From Gp7-AA10 sp035636095 (lineage in GTDB: Bacteria > Acidobacteriota > Thermoanaerobaculia > Gp7-AA8): 52,275 nucleotides of DNA. Below the pieces are notes generated by a model that saw nothing but the letters and a program-made list of their open reading frames with translations, ran no database searches and was not told where the DNA came from. Both the position numbers and the translations under genes were made by a program. Of this stretch, positions 8,716 through 16,210 are shown one piece after another. Positions within the stretch are counted from its first letter, which is position 1. The number at the start of each line of letters is the position of its first letter. Location: the NCBI GenBank assembly GCA_035636095.1, contig DASPZU010000067.1:1-52275 (forward strand), read 5' to 3'.

Positions 8716-9570
8716 TTACCTCGCCGCGTTTGTCTTTGCGACCGACAAACGGATCGCTTCCGCAATCTCGCGCGGCGGTCCCGTTCCCCAGAAGTGCAGA
8801 AAAAAGAGTCGCGGCGATTCGCGCAGCATGTGGGAGTGAACCGCCGTCACGCGGATGCCGTGCGCTTCCAGATCGCGGATGACCGGATTCACTTCGCTCG
8901 CGATCAGAACGAAATCGCCGCTGGTCGCGACTTTGTCGCCGTCGCGCTGAAAATTGACCGCGGTCGCCACGCCCATCGCCGGCACAATCGCGACGCTGTC
9001 TTCCGTGATCGCTTCCGCGCGCGGAATCGAAAATTGCAGCACGCGTCCGTTGACCGTTCCCTGCCGCTGCAGCACTGTCGAGATCGCCGCGAACGCGGCT
9101 TCATCGCCCTTGTCGGGCTTGCTCGGCGCCGCAGGCGTCATCGGTGTTCGAGTCGTGGCCAGCGCCTTCGAAAGCGTTTGCGCCAGCGCGGCCGGATCGC
9201 CGTGCCCGGAGTAGTGCACGTACGCGATGGGCGGCGACTCATCGAGAAGATGATTGTGGATCGCCGTGATCTCGACGCCTCCGTACTGCAACGTCCGCAC
9301 GACAGGTTCGACCTCTTTCGGCAGAAGCACCAGGTCGCCCATGACCATATCGGACGAGAAGGCCGCCCACGATCCGAGGGCCAACGCCGGCTCGATGCGG
9401 ACGTGGCCCAGCGTGACTTTCAAATCGCGACGCGGAAATCCGTATCGATGCACGTTGCCGGCGACGACTTTCCCCTGCTGCTTGAGAATTTCGTCAACGC
9501 TCTGCCACGGATCTGCTGCCGACGCGGAAACAGCCAGCAAAAAGAGAATTGTGAGGTTTGCCTTGGACAT
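8716..9570 (-). CDS. Secreted tandem DUF1259 (LppY/LpqO-type) protein
   Basis: A 284-residue protein with a signal peptide (MSKANLTILFLLAVSASAA) and two copies of a DUF1259-like unit, about 22-130 and 157-275. The copies share the patterns DLVLLPKEVEPVVRTL / DFVLIASEVNPVIRDL, ITAIHNHLLDESP / VTAVHSHMLRESP and a YVHYSGHG / FLHFWGTG strand. The His-rich HNH and HSH motifs could bind metal, but no activity is established for the family. The start codon has no Shine-Dalgarno. A TATCAT hexamer sits 6 nt upstream, pointing to a leaderless message. The small gene downstream is probably co-transcribed. Confidence 0.85.
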   Translation of the reverse strand: MSKANLTILFLLAVSASAADPWQSVDEILKQQGKVVAGNVHRYGFPRRDLKVTLGHVRIEPALALGSWAAFSSDMVMGDLVLLPKEVEPVVRTLQYGGVEITAIHNHLLDESPPIAYVHYSGHGDPAALAQTLSKALATTRTPMTPAAPSKPDKGDEAAFAAISTVLQRQGTVNGRVLQFSIPRAEAITEDSVAIVPAMGVATAVNFQRDGDKVATSGDFVLIASEVNPVIRDLEAHGIRVTAVHSHMLRESPRLFFLHFWGTGPPREIAEAIRLSVAKTNAAR

Positions 9571-9576
9571 GGGCGA

Positions 9577-9582
9577 ATGATA
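9577..9582 (-). promoter_or_regulatory. TATCAT -10 element of a likely leaderless gene
   Basis: On the minus strand TATCAT is followed by 6 nt and then the ATG of the DUF1259 gene, so transcription would begin at or next to the start codon. The same hexamer and spacing occur before the genes starting at 25094 and 43614. Confidence 0.45.
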
Positions 9583-9724
9583 ACGTTCCGGCCCTCCTGG
9601 GGAGGACGGTTCATTGCGGCGAGCCTGCTGTGTCTAACCATCAGCGACGCGCCGCGCAGCATATCGGGTTGGTACCGAGTCTGAGGCTCCGCGGAATCGG
9701 GTCGGGAAAAGAGGTAAGCCGATA

Positions 9725-10486
9725 ATGTTTGATGACGTCCTCATCGAATCGGCCGGCAAAGACAAAACCAAAGGCCGTGGCGTCACTTCGCTGATCTCCG
9801 CCTTCGTCCACATCCTCATCATCGCGCTGGTCATCCTGGCCGCCAAACACATCAAGGAGCACCCTGAGGAGATCACCAAGCCGATCCGCGCCTTCATGGT
9901 CTCCGCCCCGCCCCCGCCACCACCACCGCCCCCGCCGCCGGCGGGAGCGAGCGCTTCCACTCCGCAACCGAAAGTCGAAACGCCGAAGGTGGAGCCACAG
10001 CCGTTCCATCAGCCGACCGAGGTGCCGAAAGAAGTGCCGCAGACCGCGCAGACTGAGACCGCGACGAGCACAGGCGTTGTGGGCGGACAGGCGGGCGGCG
10101 TGGAGGGCGGAGTCGTCGGTGGCGTTGTTGGCGGCGTCGTCGGCGGCACCCTGGGCGGGCAGCTGGGCGGAGTCCTGGGAGGCACCGGCGACAAACCGGT
10201 CCGGGTGGGCGGAGACGTGATCGCCCCGACGGTGATCATGCCGCGCGCCGAGCCGCAGTACACGGAACTTGCAAGGAAAGCTCGCATTGAGGGCGTCGTC
10301 ATCATTGAAGCGATCATCGATCGGAACGGAAGCGTCACCGATGCGCGCGTCCTCAAGCCCCTGCCCCTGGGCCTCGATCAGGCAGCCCTCGAGGCTGTCA
10401 AGAAATGGAAGTTCAGACCCGGAACGCTCAACGGACAAGCGGTGCCGGTCATCTATAACCTCACCGTGATTTTCCGATTGCAGTAA
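9725..10486 (+). CDS. tonB: TonB energy transducer
   Basis: A 253-residue protein with one N-terminal membrane anchor (about 22-42) and a proline run of 11 residues from 62. An unusual Gly-Val repeat (GG(V/Q/T)xGG units, about 120-155) comes next, followed by a canonical TonB C-terminal domain (PQYTELARKARIEGVV, then KKWKFRPGTLNG and VIYNLTVIFRLQ). It couples the proton-motive force, through ExbB/ExbD, to outer-membrane receptors. It heads an operon with exbB and two exbD genes. The Gly-rich linker replaces the usual Pro-Lys/Pro-Glu rods and may be the flexible periplasm-spanning part. Confidence 0.93.
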   Translation: MFDDVLIESAGKDKTKGRGVTSLISAFVHILIIALVILAAKHIKEHPEEITKPIRAFMVSAPPPPPPPPPPPAGASASTPQPKVETPKVEPQPFHQPTEVPKEVPQTAQTETATSTGVVGGQAGGVEGGVVGGVVGGVVGGTLGGQLGGVLGGTGDKPVRVGGDVIAPTVIMPRAEPQYTELARKARIEGVVIIEAIIDRNGSVTDARVLKPLPLGLDQAALEAVKKWKFRPGTLNGQAVPVIYNLTVIFRLQ

Positions 10487-10501
10487 GGGAGGAGAAGTCG
10501 C

Positions 10502-11221
10502 ATGGACCAATCCAGTTTCAGTCTCCTGGGGATGTTGAGCTCCATGAACTGGGTGGCGAAGGGAGTGGTCATCGTGCTGGCGCTGATGTCCATCTGGTCG
10601 CTGACAATCGCCATCGAGCGTCTGTGGCGATTCCAACGCGCGAAGCGCGAGTCGCTCACCATCGCCAGACTGGTCACGCCGATGCTGGCGCAGCACAAGC
10701 TTCGCGAGGCCATCGCGTTGACGGGCGACAAGCATTACCGGCACAGCCATCTGGCGCGCGTGCTGCGGGCGGGCTTGACGGAATTCGAATACGAAACCAC
10801 GCAAGCGTTACCCGAGGACTTCGACATCGTGGCGTCGGGGCAGCGGGCGATCGAGCGCGAGACGCTGATGACGACGGCTGAGATGAAAAAAGGGCTCGGC
10901 AATCTCGCGACCATCTCCACCACCGCGCCGTTCGTCGGACTCTTCGGGACCGTCGCCGGCATCATCCACGCATTCCAGGGGATGGCTCTGACGGGGTCGG
11001 GCGGGTTGGGGGCGGTGTCCGCCGGTATCGCGGAAGCGCTCGTGACGACCGCATTCGGTCTGTTTGTGGCCATTCCGGCGGTGTGGCTCTACAACTACTT
11101 TTTGAACAAGGTCGATCGCTTCAATGTCGAAATGTCGAATTCGTCATCGCAGCTCATCGACTACTTCATCAAGAACGAAGCGAAAGTGCGGGCCGGCACG
11201 GCAGCGGCGGCTCGGCGGTAA
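10502..11221 (+). CDS. exbB: ExbB/TolQ/MotA-type proton channel subunit
   Basis: A 239-residue inner-membrane protein with helices at about 17-37, 140-162 and 180-205. The conserved core (TTAPFVGLFGTVAGIIHAFQGMA and the later GIAEALVTTAFGLFVAIPA, described by its key T, G and P positions) is typical of ExbB/TolQ. A GGAGG ribosome site precedes ATG 10502. The gene is 15 bp after tonB and 12 bp before exbD. It forms the pentameric ring of the proton channel that energises TonB. Confidence 0.94.
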   Translation: MDQSSFSLLGMLSSMNWVAKGVVIVLALMSIWSLTIAIERLWRFQRAKRESLTIARLVTPMLAQHKLREAIALTGDKHYRHSHLARVLRAGLTEFEYETTQALPEDFDIVASGQRAIERETLMTTAEMKKGLGNLATISTTAPFVGLFGTVAGIIHAFQGMALTGSGGLGAVSAGIAEALVTTAFGLFVAIPAVWLYNYFLNKVDRFNVEMSNSSSQLIDYFIKNEAKVRAGTAAAARR

Positions 11222-11233
11222 CGGGAGAAAACG

Positions 11234-11680
11234 ATGGCATTCGGAGCCGGCGGCGGCAGTCCTGACGAAGTCAAAGGAGACATCAACGTCACTCCTCTCG
11301 TCGACGTCTGCCTGGTCCTGCTGATCATCTTCATGGTCGTCACGCCGATGCTCCAGTCGGGGGTCGACGTGCTCCTTCCCGAAGGTCCGCATGCCGAGAA
11401 GAAACCCGGCAAGGAAGGCGACTTGATCATCTCGGTGAAGCAGGACGGGACGATCTTCGTCGGACAGGACTGGATTCCCGATCGCGACGTTCCGAAGTAT
11501 CTGAAAGCGGAGCACGACAAGAATCCGGCCAGGGCCGTCATGTTGAAAGCGGACAAGCGCATCAACTTCGGGAAAGTGCGTCTGGTGATGAAGGCCGCCA
11601 ACGACGCCGAGTTCACCACGGTCGGCATCATGACGCAGAATCAGCAGGCCGGCGAACAGATCGCGAAAGGAAAAGCGTAA
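11234..11680 (+). CDS. exbD: ExbD/TolR protein, first copy
   Basis: A 148-residue protein with a short cytoplasmic tail, one membrane helix (about 20-42) and a periplasmic domain. The helix begins INVTPLVDVCLVLLIIFMV and holds the essential proton-carrying Asp (in LVDVC). The periplasmic part includes QDGTIFVGQDW and ends KVRLVMKAANDAEFTTVGIMT. It directly abuts the second exbD (stop TAA followed by ATG). Two non-identical ExbD proteins are common in TonB operons of several diderm phyla and may form heterodimers in the ExbB pore (inference). Confidence 0.93.
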   Translation: MAFGAGGGSPDEVKGDINVTPLVDVCLVLLIIFMVVTPMLQSGVDVLLPEGPHAEKKPGKEGDLIISVKQDGTIFVGQDWIPDRDVPKYLKAEHDKNPARAVMLKADKRINFGKVRLVMKAANDAEFTTVGIMTQNQQAGEQIAKGKA

Positions 11681-12106
11681 ATGGCAATGAGCGGTGGTGG
11701 CGGACAGGGAGTCCGCTCCGAGATCAACATCACGCCCCTGGTCGACGTGGTGTTGGTGCTGCTGATCATCTTCATGGTGGCCACGCCGATCATGCAGATG
11801 GGACTCGACATCGAAGTTCCGCCGAAGGTCGAAATCGCGGGCGCGCCGCCGCCGGCGGAACAGAATCAGCTCGTGATCACCGTCAAGCACGACGGCGTTT
11901 ACCTCAACACCCAGCGCATGAACACTCCTAAGGATCTCGCCAACGCGATCGGCGCGCAGATGCGCGGCCGAGCGTCCGCCGACAAAGTCGTGTTCATCAA
12001 TTCCGAGGATCAAATCCCGTTCGACAAAGCCGTCGAAGCGATGGATGCCGCGCATGAAGGCGGCGCGACGAAGATCGGGTTCCTGACGGACGCACCGAAA
12101 CCGTAG
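11681..12106 (+). CDS. exbD: ExbD/TolR protein, second copy
   Basis: This 141-residue paralogue of the preceding gene has the same membrane helix signature (INITPLVDVVLVLLIIFMV) with the essential Asp. Its periplasmic domain is different and contains a Pro-Pro-Ala insertion (AGAPPPAEQNQ). Its ATG follows the upstream stop without a gap, so translation is very likely coupled. It is the last gene of the tonB operon; a 71-bp palindromic element begins 10 bp after its stop. Confidence 0.93.
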   Translation: MAMSGGGGQGVRSEINITPLVDVVLVLLIIFMVATPIMQMGLDIEVPPKVEIAGAPPPAEQNQLVITVKHDGVYLNTQRMNTPKDLANAIGAQMRGRASADKVVFINSEDQIPFDKAVEAMDAAHEGGATKIGFLTDAPKP

Positions 12107-12116
12107 CCCCACCCAC

Positions 12117-12187
12117 CCGGTTAGGATGTAAGGATGTTGGGATGTCGCGTCCTGCCAACGTCCCAACCTCCTAACGTCCCAACCGGG
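12117..12187. repeat. Palindromic element with 8-nt tandem units in its arms
   Basis: Two 30-nt arms match at 25 of 30 positions as an inverted repeat. The outermost 7 bp are perfect (CCCGGTT/AACCGGG). Each arm is built of 8-nt tandem units (TTAGGATG, TAAGGATG, TTGGGATG on the left; AACGTCCC, AACCTCCT, AACGTCCC on the right). The loop is about 11 nt. It fills the space between exbD and selC. As RNA it would form a long hairpin and could act as a terminator or RNA stabiliser for the tonB operon. Confidence 0.7.
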
Positions 12188-12197
12188 CGGGCGGCGG

Positions 12198-12295
12198 TGG
12201 CGGAGGCGTGTCGGAATCGAACCGACCTTTCGACGCTTCCGCGCCGAAACAACGGTTTTGAAGACCGCGGGAGCCACCAGACCCCATTCGCCTCC
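12198..12295 (-). tRNA. selC: tRNA-Sec (UCA), selC
   Basis: Reading the minus strand from 12295, GGAGGCG pairs with CGCCTCC as acceptor stem. There is a 6-bp D stem (GGGGTC/GGCTCC), which is diagnostic of tRNA-Sec. The anticodon loop is CTTCAAA with anticodon UCA at 12261-12259. A very long variable arm has 8 bp (TTTCGGCG/CGTCGAAA), and the T arm is GTCGG-TTCGATT-CCGAC. Discriminator G is followed by an encoded CCA (12200-12198). A possible eighth acceptor pair would be A-A, so that position looks unpaired. The gene implies selenocysteine insertion in this organism, although selA, selB and any selenoprotein are outside the window. Confidence 0.93.
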
Positions 12296-12330
12296 TCATC
12301 CACCGGCGCGGAAATTAACACAGCTCAACA

Positions 12331-12406
12331 AATTAAGAATTTCGACTGAAAAATGAAAAATGAAGAATTCTTGATTTTTCATTTGAAATTTGAAATTTGA
12401 AATTTC
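12331..12406. repeat. AT-rich palindromic element, copy A
   Basis: The right half (12374-12406, 33 nt) is identical to 29737-29769. It consists of ATTTTTCATTTG followed by 7-nt units of the type AAATTTG and ends in GAAATTTC. The left half is a diverged inverted copy (GAAAAATGAAAAAT and AAGAATTTCG). It is strikingly AT-rich against a GC-rich background and ends 18 bp before the pilD start codon. A TAGAAT hexamer at 12409-12414 just after it could be the pilD -10 box. Confidence 0.75.
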
Positions 12407-12423
12407 TTTAGAATCTCCCTGAC

Positions 12424-13224
12424 ATGTCGGCGCTGCTCTCCTTCTACGCCTTCGCCCTGGGCGCGATCGTCGGCAGTTTTCTCAACGTCGTCATCCACCG
12501 TTACCCGCGTGAAGAATCGATCATCTTTCCGGGAAGTCATTGCCCACGTTGCAATGCGGCCATCCAGTGGTACGACAACGTGCCCATCCTCAGCTTCGTG
12601 ATCCTGCGGGGGCGCTGTCGCGCCTGTCACGCTCCGATCGCGATCCGTTATGTCCTGGTCGAGCTCGCGAATGCCCTCTTTTACCTCGCGATTTTTCTGC
12701 GCACCGGGCTCACGTTCGTCTTTCCGCTCGCGGCGGCCATCGTCTCGATGCTCATCGTTCTCATCTTCATCGACGCCGACATTCAGATTCTGCCGGACGT
12801 CATCGATCTTCCCGGCATCGTGTTGGGCATCGTCATCGGAGCAACGCAAGCGGGCGCGCGCGTGAGCAACATGACATTGTCTTCATCGCTGATCGACTCG
12901 GTCGCTGGCGCTGTCATCGGGGCCTCCGTCCTCCTGACCATCGCCCTCGCTTATCGGCTGCTCCGCAAGATCGAAGGCATGGGGCTGGGCGACGTGAAAA
13001 TGATGGCCATGCTCGGCGCGACCGTTGGATGGGAACCGCTCTTCGGGCTGCTGGTGATCGCGTCGGTGGCGGGAGCGGTCGTGGGCCTCATCGTCGCTTC
13101 GCGCAGCAGTCAAGGGATGCAGGCCGCGCTCCCCTTCGGCGTTTTCCTGGGATTCGGGGCATTGGCCATCATCTTCTTTGGCCCTACACTCTGGTCATGG
13201 TATCTCGCGCTTCTCCCGCGCTGA
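12424..13224 (+). CDS. pilD: Prepilin peptidase / N-methyltransferase
   Basis: A 266-residue polytopic A24 aspartyl protease. The N-terminal cytoplasmic domain carries the two zinc-type Cys pairs C40-x2-C43 and C65-x2-C68 (SHCPRCNAAIQWYDN, RGRCRACHAPI). The protease motifs are the acidic DADIQILPD stretch (117-125) and GMGLGDVK with Asp190. It cleaves prepilins after Gly in the inner membrane and methylates the new N-terminus. Its substrates are encoded downstream (G|YSLTE, G|YNLVE, G|FSLVE and others). No Shine-Dalgarno precedes ATG 12424; TAGAAT lies 9 nt upstream. Confidence 0.95.
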   Translation: MSALLSFYAFALGAIVGSFLNVVIHRYPREESIIFPGSHCPRCNAAIQWYDNVPILSFVILRGRCRACHAPIAIRYVLVELANALFYLAIFLRTGLTFVFPLAAAIVSMLIVLIFIDADIQILPDVIDLPGIVLGIVIGATQAGARVSNMTLSSSLIDSVAGAVIGASVLLTIALAYRLLRKIEGMGLGDVKMMAMLGATVGWEPLFGLLVIASVAGAVVGLIVASRSSQGMQAALPFGVFLGFGALAIIFFGPTLWSWYLALLPR

Positions 13225-14909
13225 CGCGGATCGGATTTCGGCGCGATGTCAGGCTTTTCTTCGGTTCGCTGGTGGGCTTCCTGGCTGTCCTGATTGTGGT
13301 CCTGCTTCTGCTGCTCCAGAATTTTCTCGAGCACGCGCAGGCGGCCACCCGACAGAACTGGTCGAACGTGGTGCAGATGACCATCGACGACATCGAGCGG
13401 TTCAATCTGCTTTCCGATCCGGGGTCGCTGGAAGCGCGATTATCGATCCTGCAGGCGCGTTACGGCATCGCCGGCATCACCGTCACGCGTGGCGGACGCG
13501 CGATCAGCGTCGGACTTCCCCAGAGAGAGAACGTCGAGCGGATGGTCAGGTCGTTTCAGGGAGCGACCATCGTGTTTGTGTTCGATACGTCGGACCTGAC
13601 CGCGATCACGCGAACGTTCTGGGCCACGGCGGTGATTTCCCTGCTGGGAACGGCGGCCGCGGCGATGCTGGTCATCTTCTATCTCCCGCGCATCACGCGG
13701 CCGATCGAATCGATGCTCGATGCCGCCTCGCAACTCGAGCAGCGCGATCCGGCCCATGACGAGCAGCAGTATTTGATCGACACCTTTCGCCGGTCGATCG
13801 TCACGTTGCGTGAGCAGGAAGCCGAGCTGCAGCGCATGCACGATCTGCAGAAAGAGCGCGCCGATGATCTTGCGCGCGTCACGGCCGCGCTCACGCGCAG
13901 CCTGACATCGGGCTTCATGGCCATCGATCCGGAAGGGCGGGTGGTGGAGATCAATTCTGCCGGGCGCGAGATCCTCCGGCCCAACGGCGATGTTGCCGGC
14001 CTTCCACTGGAGGACGGGTTCGGGCGGACGCCGTTCAGCGATGCGGTACGCTCGGCCGTGGAACAGCGAATCGGACTCACTCGCCTCGAGCTCCAGTTGG
14101 GCAAGCAGACCATCGGGCTCACGACCGTCCCACTGGTCGGCGAAGAGCAGCAGTTCCTGGGGGTGCTGGCGCTGTTCACCGATCTGACCCACATTCGCGA
14201 TCTCGAAAGTCGTGTCCGCGAACTGCAGACACTGGCCGACCTCGGCGAGATCTCGGCCGGCATCGCGCACGAATTCCGCAATTCGCTGGCCGCCATCCTC
14301 GGATACCTCCGGCTTGTTCGAATGGAATCGCTGGCCGACAAACCGCGCACCTCGGTCGAACGCGCGGAGAAGGAAGCGTCTCAACTCTCCGCGGCAGTCG
14401 ACAGTCTTCTCAGCTTCGCGCGGCCGATGCGATTGAACAAAACGACGATCGATCTGTATGAGCTGGCATGCGAGGTCGCCGGGAAAATCCAAAAGCCCGA
14501 TTCCGTGAAGATTGATTGTGACGGTGCACCGGTCGCGATCAAAGGCGACTCGGCGCTCCTGAGCCGGGCCCTCGAAAATCTCATCCGCAACGCCATCGAC
14601 TCGGTGGTCGAAAAAGGCGGCGGCAGGATTCGGATCACCGTGACATCGTCGCCGCGCCCGGCCGTGCGCGTCGAAGACGATGGCATCGGACTCGATCCTG
14701 CCGACGTGACACGGCTGATGCTGCCCTTTCAGTCCGGAAAGGCGAAAGGCTACGGCCTCGGGCTTCCGCTCGCGCGAAAAATCGCCTTGCTTCACGGGGC
14801 TTCATTCGAGCTGACAGGATCGGTGGGAGAAGGGGCGGTCGCGGCCATCGAATTCTTTGCGGCCGAGCCGGCACCGGCGTTACAATTTGTAACAACCACC
14901 GAGCCCTGA
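13197..14909 (+). CDS. PilS-like sensor histidine kinase
   Basis: The 570-residue product starts inside the end of pilD (28-bp overlap, different frame). Membrane helices at about 19-40 and 141-164 flank a small extracytoplasmic domain. A linker helix and a PAS-like domain (about 235-330) follow. Then comes a HisKA domain with His358 in AGIAHEFRNSLAAI, and a HATPase domain with the N box ENLIRNAID, G1 DDGIGLDP and G2 GYGLGLPLAR. The HEFRNSL H-box and the PAS arrangement resemble NtrB/PilS kinases that act on sigma-54 activators. No response regulator is adjacent. Its place between pilD and minor pilin genes suggests control of pilus genes (inference). The long open frame 5' of 13197 overlaps pilD out of frame and is not coding. 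Confidence 0.88.
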   Translation: MVSRASPALTRIGFRRDVRLFFGSLVGFLAVLIVVLLLLLQNFLEHAQAATRQNWSNVVQMTIDDIERFNLLSDPGSLEARLSILQARYGIAGITVTRGGRAISVGLPQRENVERMVRSFQGATIVFVFDTSDLTAITRTFWATAVISLLGTAAAAMLVIFYLPRITRPIESMLDAASQLEQRDPAHDEQQYLIDTFRRSIVTLREQEAELQRMHDLQKERADDLARVTAALTRSLTSGFMAIDPEGRVVEINSAGREILRPNGDVAGLPLEDGFGRTPFSDAVRSAVEQRIGLTRLELQLGKQTIGLTTVPLVGEEQQFLGVLALFTDLTHIRDLESRVRELQTLADLGEISAGIAHEFRNSLAAILGYLRLVRMESLADKPRTSVERAEKEASQLSAAVDSLLSFARPMRLNKTTIDLYELACEVAGKIQKPDSVKIDCDGAPVAIKGDSALLSRALENLIRNAIDSVVEKGGGRIRITVTSSPRPAVRVEDDGIGLDPADVTRLMLPFQSGKAKGYGLGLPLARKIALLHGASFELTGSVGEGAVAAIEFFAAEPAPALQFVTTTEP

Positions 14910-14980
14910 AGATCGTCCCTTTCGCGACCAATTTCTGTTAAGTGGCTGTATTTGTTCGGCTTAACTGCCGCCGTGTGCCG

Positions 14981-14995
14981 TGGCACATCGGCTGC
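14981..14995 (+). promoter_or_regulatory. Weak sigma-54-like promoter candidate before the minor pilin operon
   Basis: TGGCACATCGGCTGC matches the -24/-12 pattern GG-N10-GC. A PilS-like kinase lies just upstream, which makes sigma-54 control plausible. Against it, the predicted start would fall near 15006, inside the GAGGGAG ribosome site of the 15012 gene. A weaker match (CGGCTTAACTGCCGC) lies upstream at 14957-14971 and would leave a better leader. Confidence 0.25.
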
Positions 14996-15011
14996 GTAAG
15001 AGGGAGCAACC

Positions 15012-15593
15012 ATGCGAAGCGGGTTCAAGCATTCGTCACGCGGCTACAGCCTTACCGAGTTGCTGGTGGTGGTGGCACTCATCGGAGTTTTGAGCCTGAT
15101 CACTGTGCCGGCCTTCATCAACTTCAAGAACCAGAATACGTTCCGCAGCGACCTGCGGAACTTCGCGAACGATCTGCGCGCGGCGCGTCAATACGCCATC
15201 ACGCAGACCGTCGATGTTCGCGTGGAGCTCGATCCGGCACCGGGCAACCAGTTGACGAGCAATCAGTACCGCTTCTACTGGTCCAATGATCGCGGCGCAA
15301 CGTGGACCGCGCTCACAGTGCCGGGAGCCCGCGGAATCACGCCAGGCACTAACGGCAACATCAAGGACCTCGCCGGGCCGGTCTGGTTTAAGAGCGAGAC
15401 TTCGCTCCCCGATCCCGACGGCAACAGCAAGCCGGACGTGGTCTTTCACCCGAATGGCTCGATGGATCTCGTGGCCAACGCGGCCAATGCGCAGATCGTG
15501 ATGCGTTGCGCGTGGTCGAAAGTCACCTACGACACCTACACCATCGGCCTTTCGGCGTCGGGCCAATTCACTTCGGTCGGCAGCCACAGCTAG
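15012..15593 (+). CDS. FimT/GspH-type minor pilin
   Basis: A 193-residue prepilin with a 12-residue basic leader ending in Gly and the cleavage site G|YSLTELLVV, Glu5 present, then a hydrophobic helix to about residue 35. The C-terminal beta domain contains FRSDLRNFANDLRAARQYAI, the helix expected for GspH/FimT, described here by its ANDLRAARQ core. It probably primes pilus or pseudopilus assembly together with the three genes that follow (10, 13 and 9 bp gaps). A GAGGGAG ribosome site is 5 nt before ATG. Confidence 0.9.
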   Translation: MRSGFKHSSRGYSLTELLVVVALIGVLSLITVPAFINFKNQNTFRSDLRNFANDLRAARQYAITQTVDVRVELDPAPGNQLTSNQYRFYWSNDRGATWTALTVPGARGITPGTNGNIKDLAGPVWFKSETSLPDPDGNSKPDVVFHPNGSMDLVANAANAQIVMRCAWSKVTYDTYTIGLSASGQFTSVGSHS

Positions 15594-15603
15594 GAGACAG
15601 GCG

Positions 15604-16197
15604 ATGAACAGCAAGCGTGCACTGCGCTCGACAGAATCCGGCTACAACCTGGTGGAAGTCATTTTCGCGACGGCGTTGCTGGGCATCGTCTCCATCACGA
15701 TCTTCACGCTTTTCGTGATGGGGCGCCGCAACGTCTATGCCGGAAAACAAAACTCGCAGGCGGTGGCGATCGGCACGCAAGTGTTGGAAGACCTCCAGCC
15801 GCTGAACAAGAAGATGCTCTACAACGGCGCTTTCGGAATTCCGGACACCGACACCGGCGGCGCCATCACACTGCCGCGCGTCTCCGGCCTCATCGCGCCG
15901 ACGTTTACGAATGCGCGGATCCGCTCGACCGATCCCAACATGGTCAGCGGTCAAACTGACATCTCGACACAAAGCACGCCGCCGGGACTCCTGACGCGGT
16001 GGGGAACTTTGATCAACGGCAAGCTGACGAATCCGTCGGTGACGGTCATCCTGGTTCCCGATCAGGACACCGCAAACCCAGTGAACAATCCGCCGAAGTT
16101 CGGCACGGCCGCAATCCTCCACGTTCGCGTTTTCGTCCGATGGCAGGAACAGGGTCGTGGGCGCGAAGTCGTACTCGACACAGTCAAAGCTTTCTAA
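15604..16197 (+). CDS. PilV-type minor pilin
   Basis: A 197-residue prepilin with leader MNSKRALRSTESG and cleavage site G|YNLVEVIFA, Glu5 present. The transmembrane helix is followed by the short VGTQVLEDL-like segment (VAIGTQVLEDLQPLNK) typical of PilV/GspI. The C-terminal domain ends with the strand AILHVRVFVRWQEQGRGREV. The gene sits between the FimT-like and PilW-like genes as in classical minor pilin operons. Confidence 0.88.
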   Translation: MNSKRALRSTESGYNLVEVIFATALLGIVSITIFTLFVMGRRNVYAGKQNSQAVAIGTQVLEDLQPLNKKMLYNGAFGIPDTDTGGAITLPRVSGLIAPTFTNARIRSTDPNMVSGQTDISTQSTPPGLLTRWGTLINGKLTNPSVTVILVPDQDTANPVNNPPKFGTAAILHVRVFVRWQEQGRGREVVLDTVKAF

Positions 16198-16210
16198 CGA
16201 GGGAGACACT

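Noticed and set aside
12540..13196. Upstream extension of the kinase frame over the prepilin peptidase gene
   Set aside because: The translation there is Arg/His-rich and unlike any domain, while the pilD frame has all catalytic motifs. The kinase begins at ATG 13197.
13440..14795. Long minus-strand frame opposite the histidine kinase
   Set aside because: It is a shadow of the kinase codon pattern (Arg/Asp/His-rich), with no domain motif.
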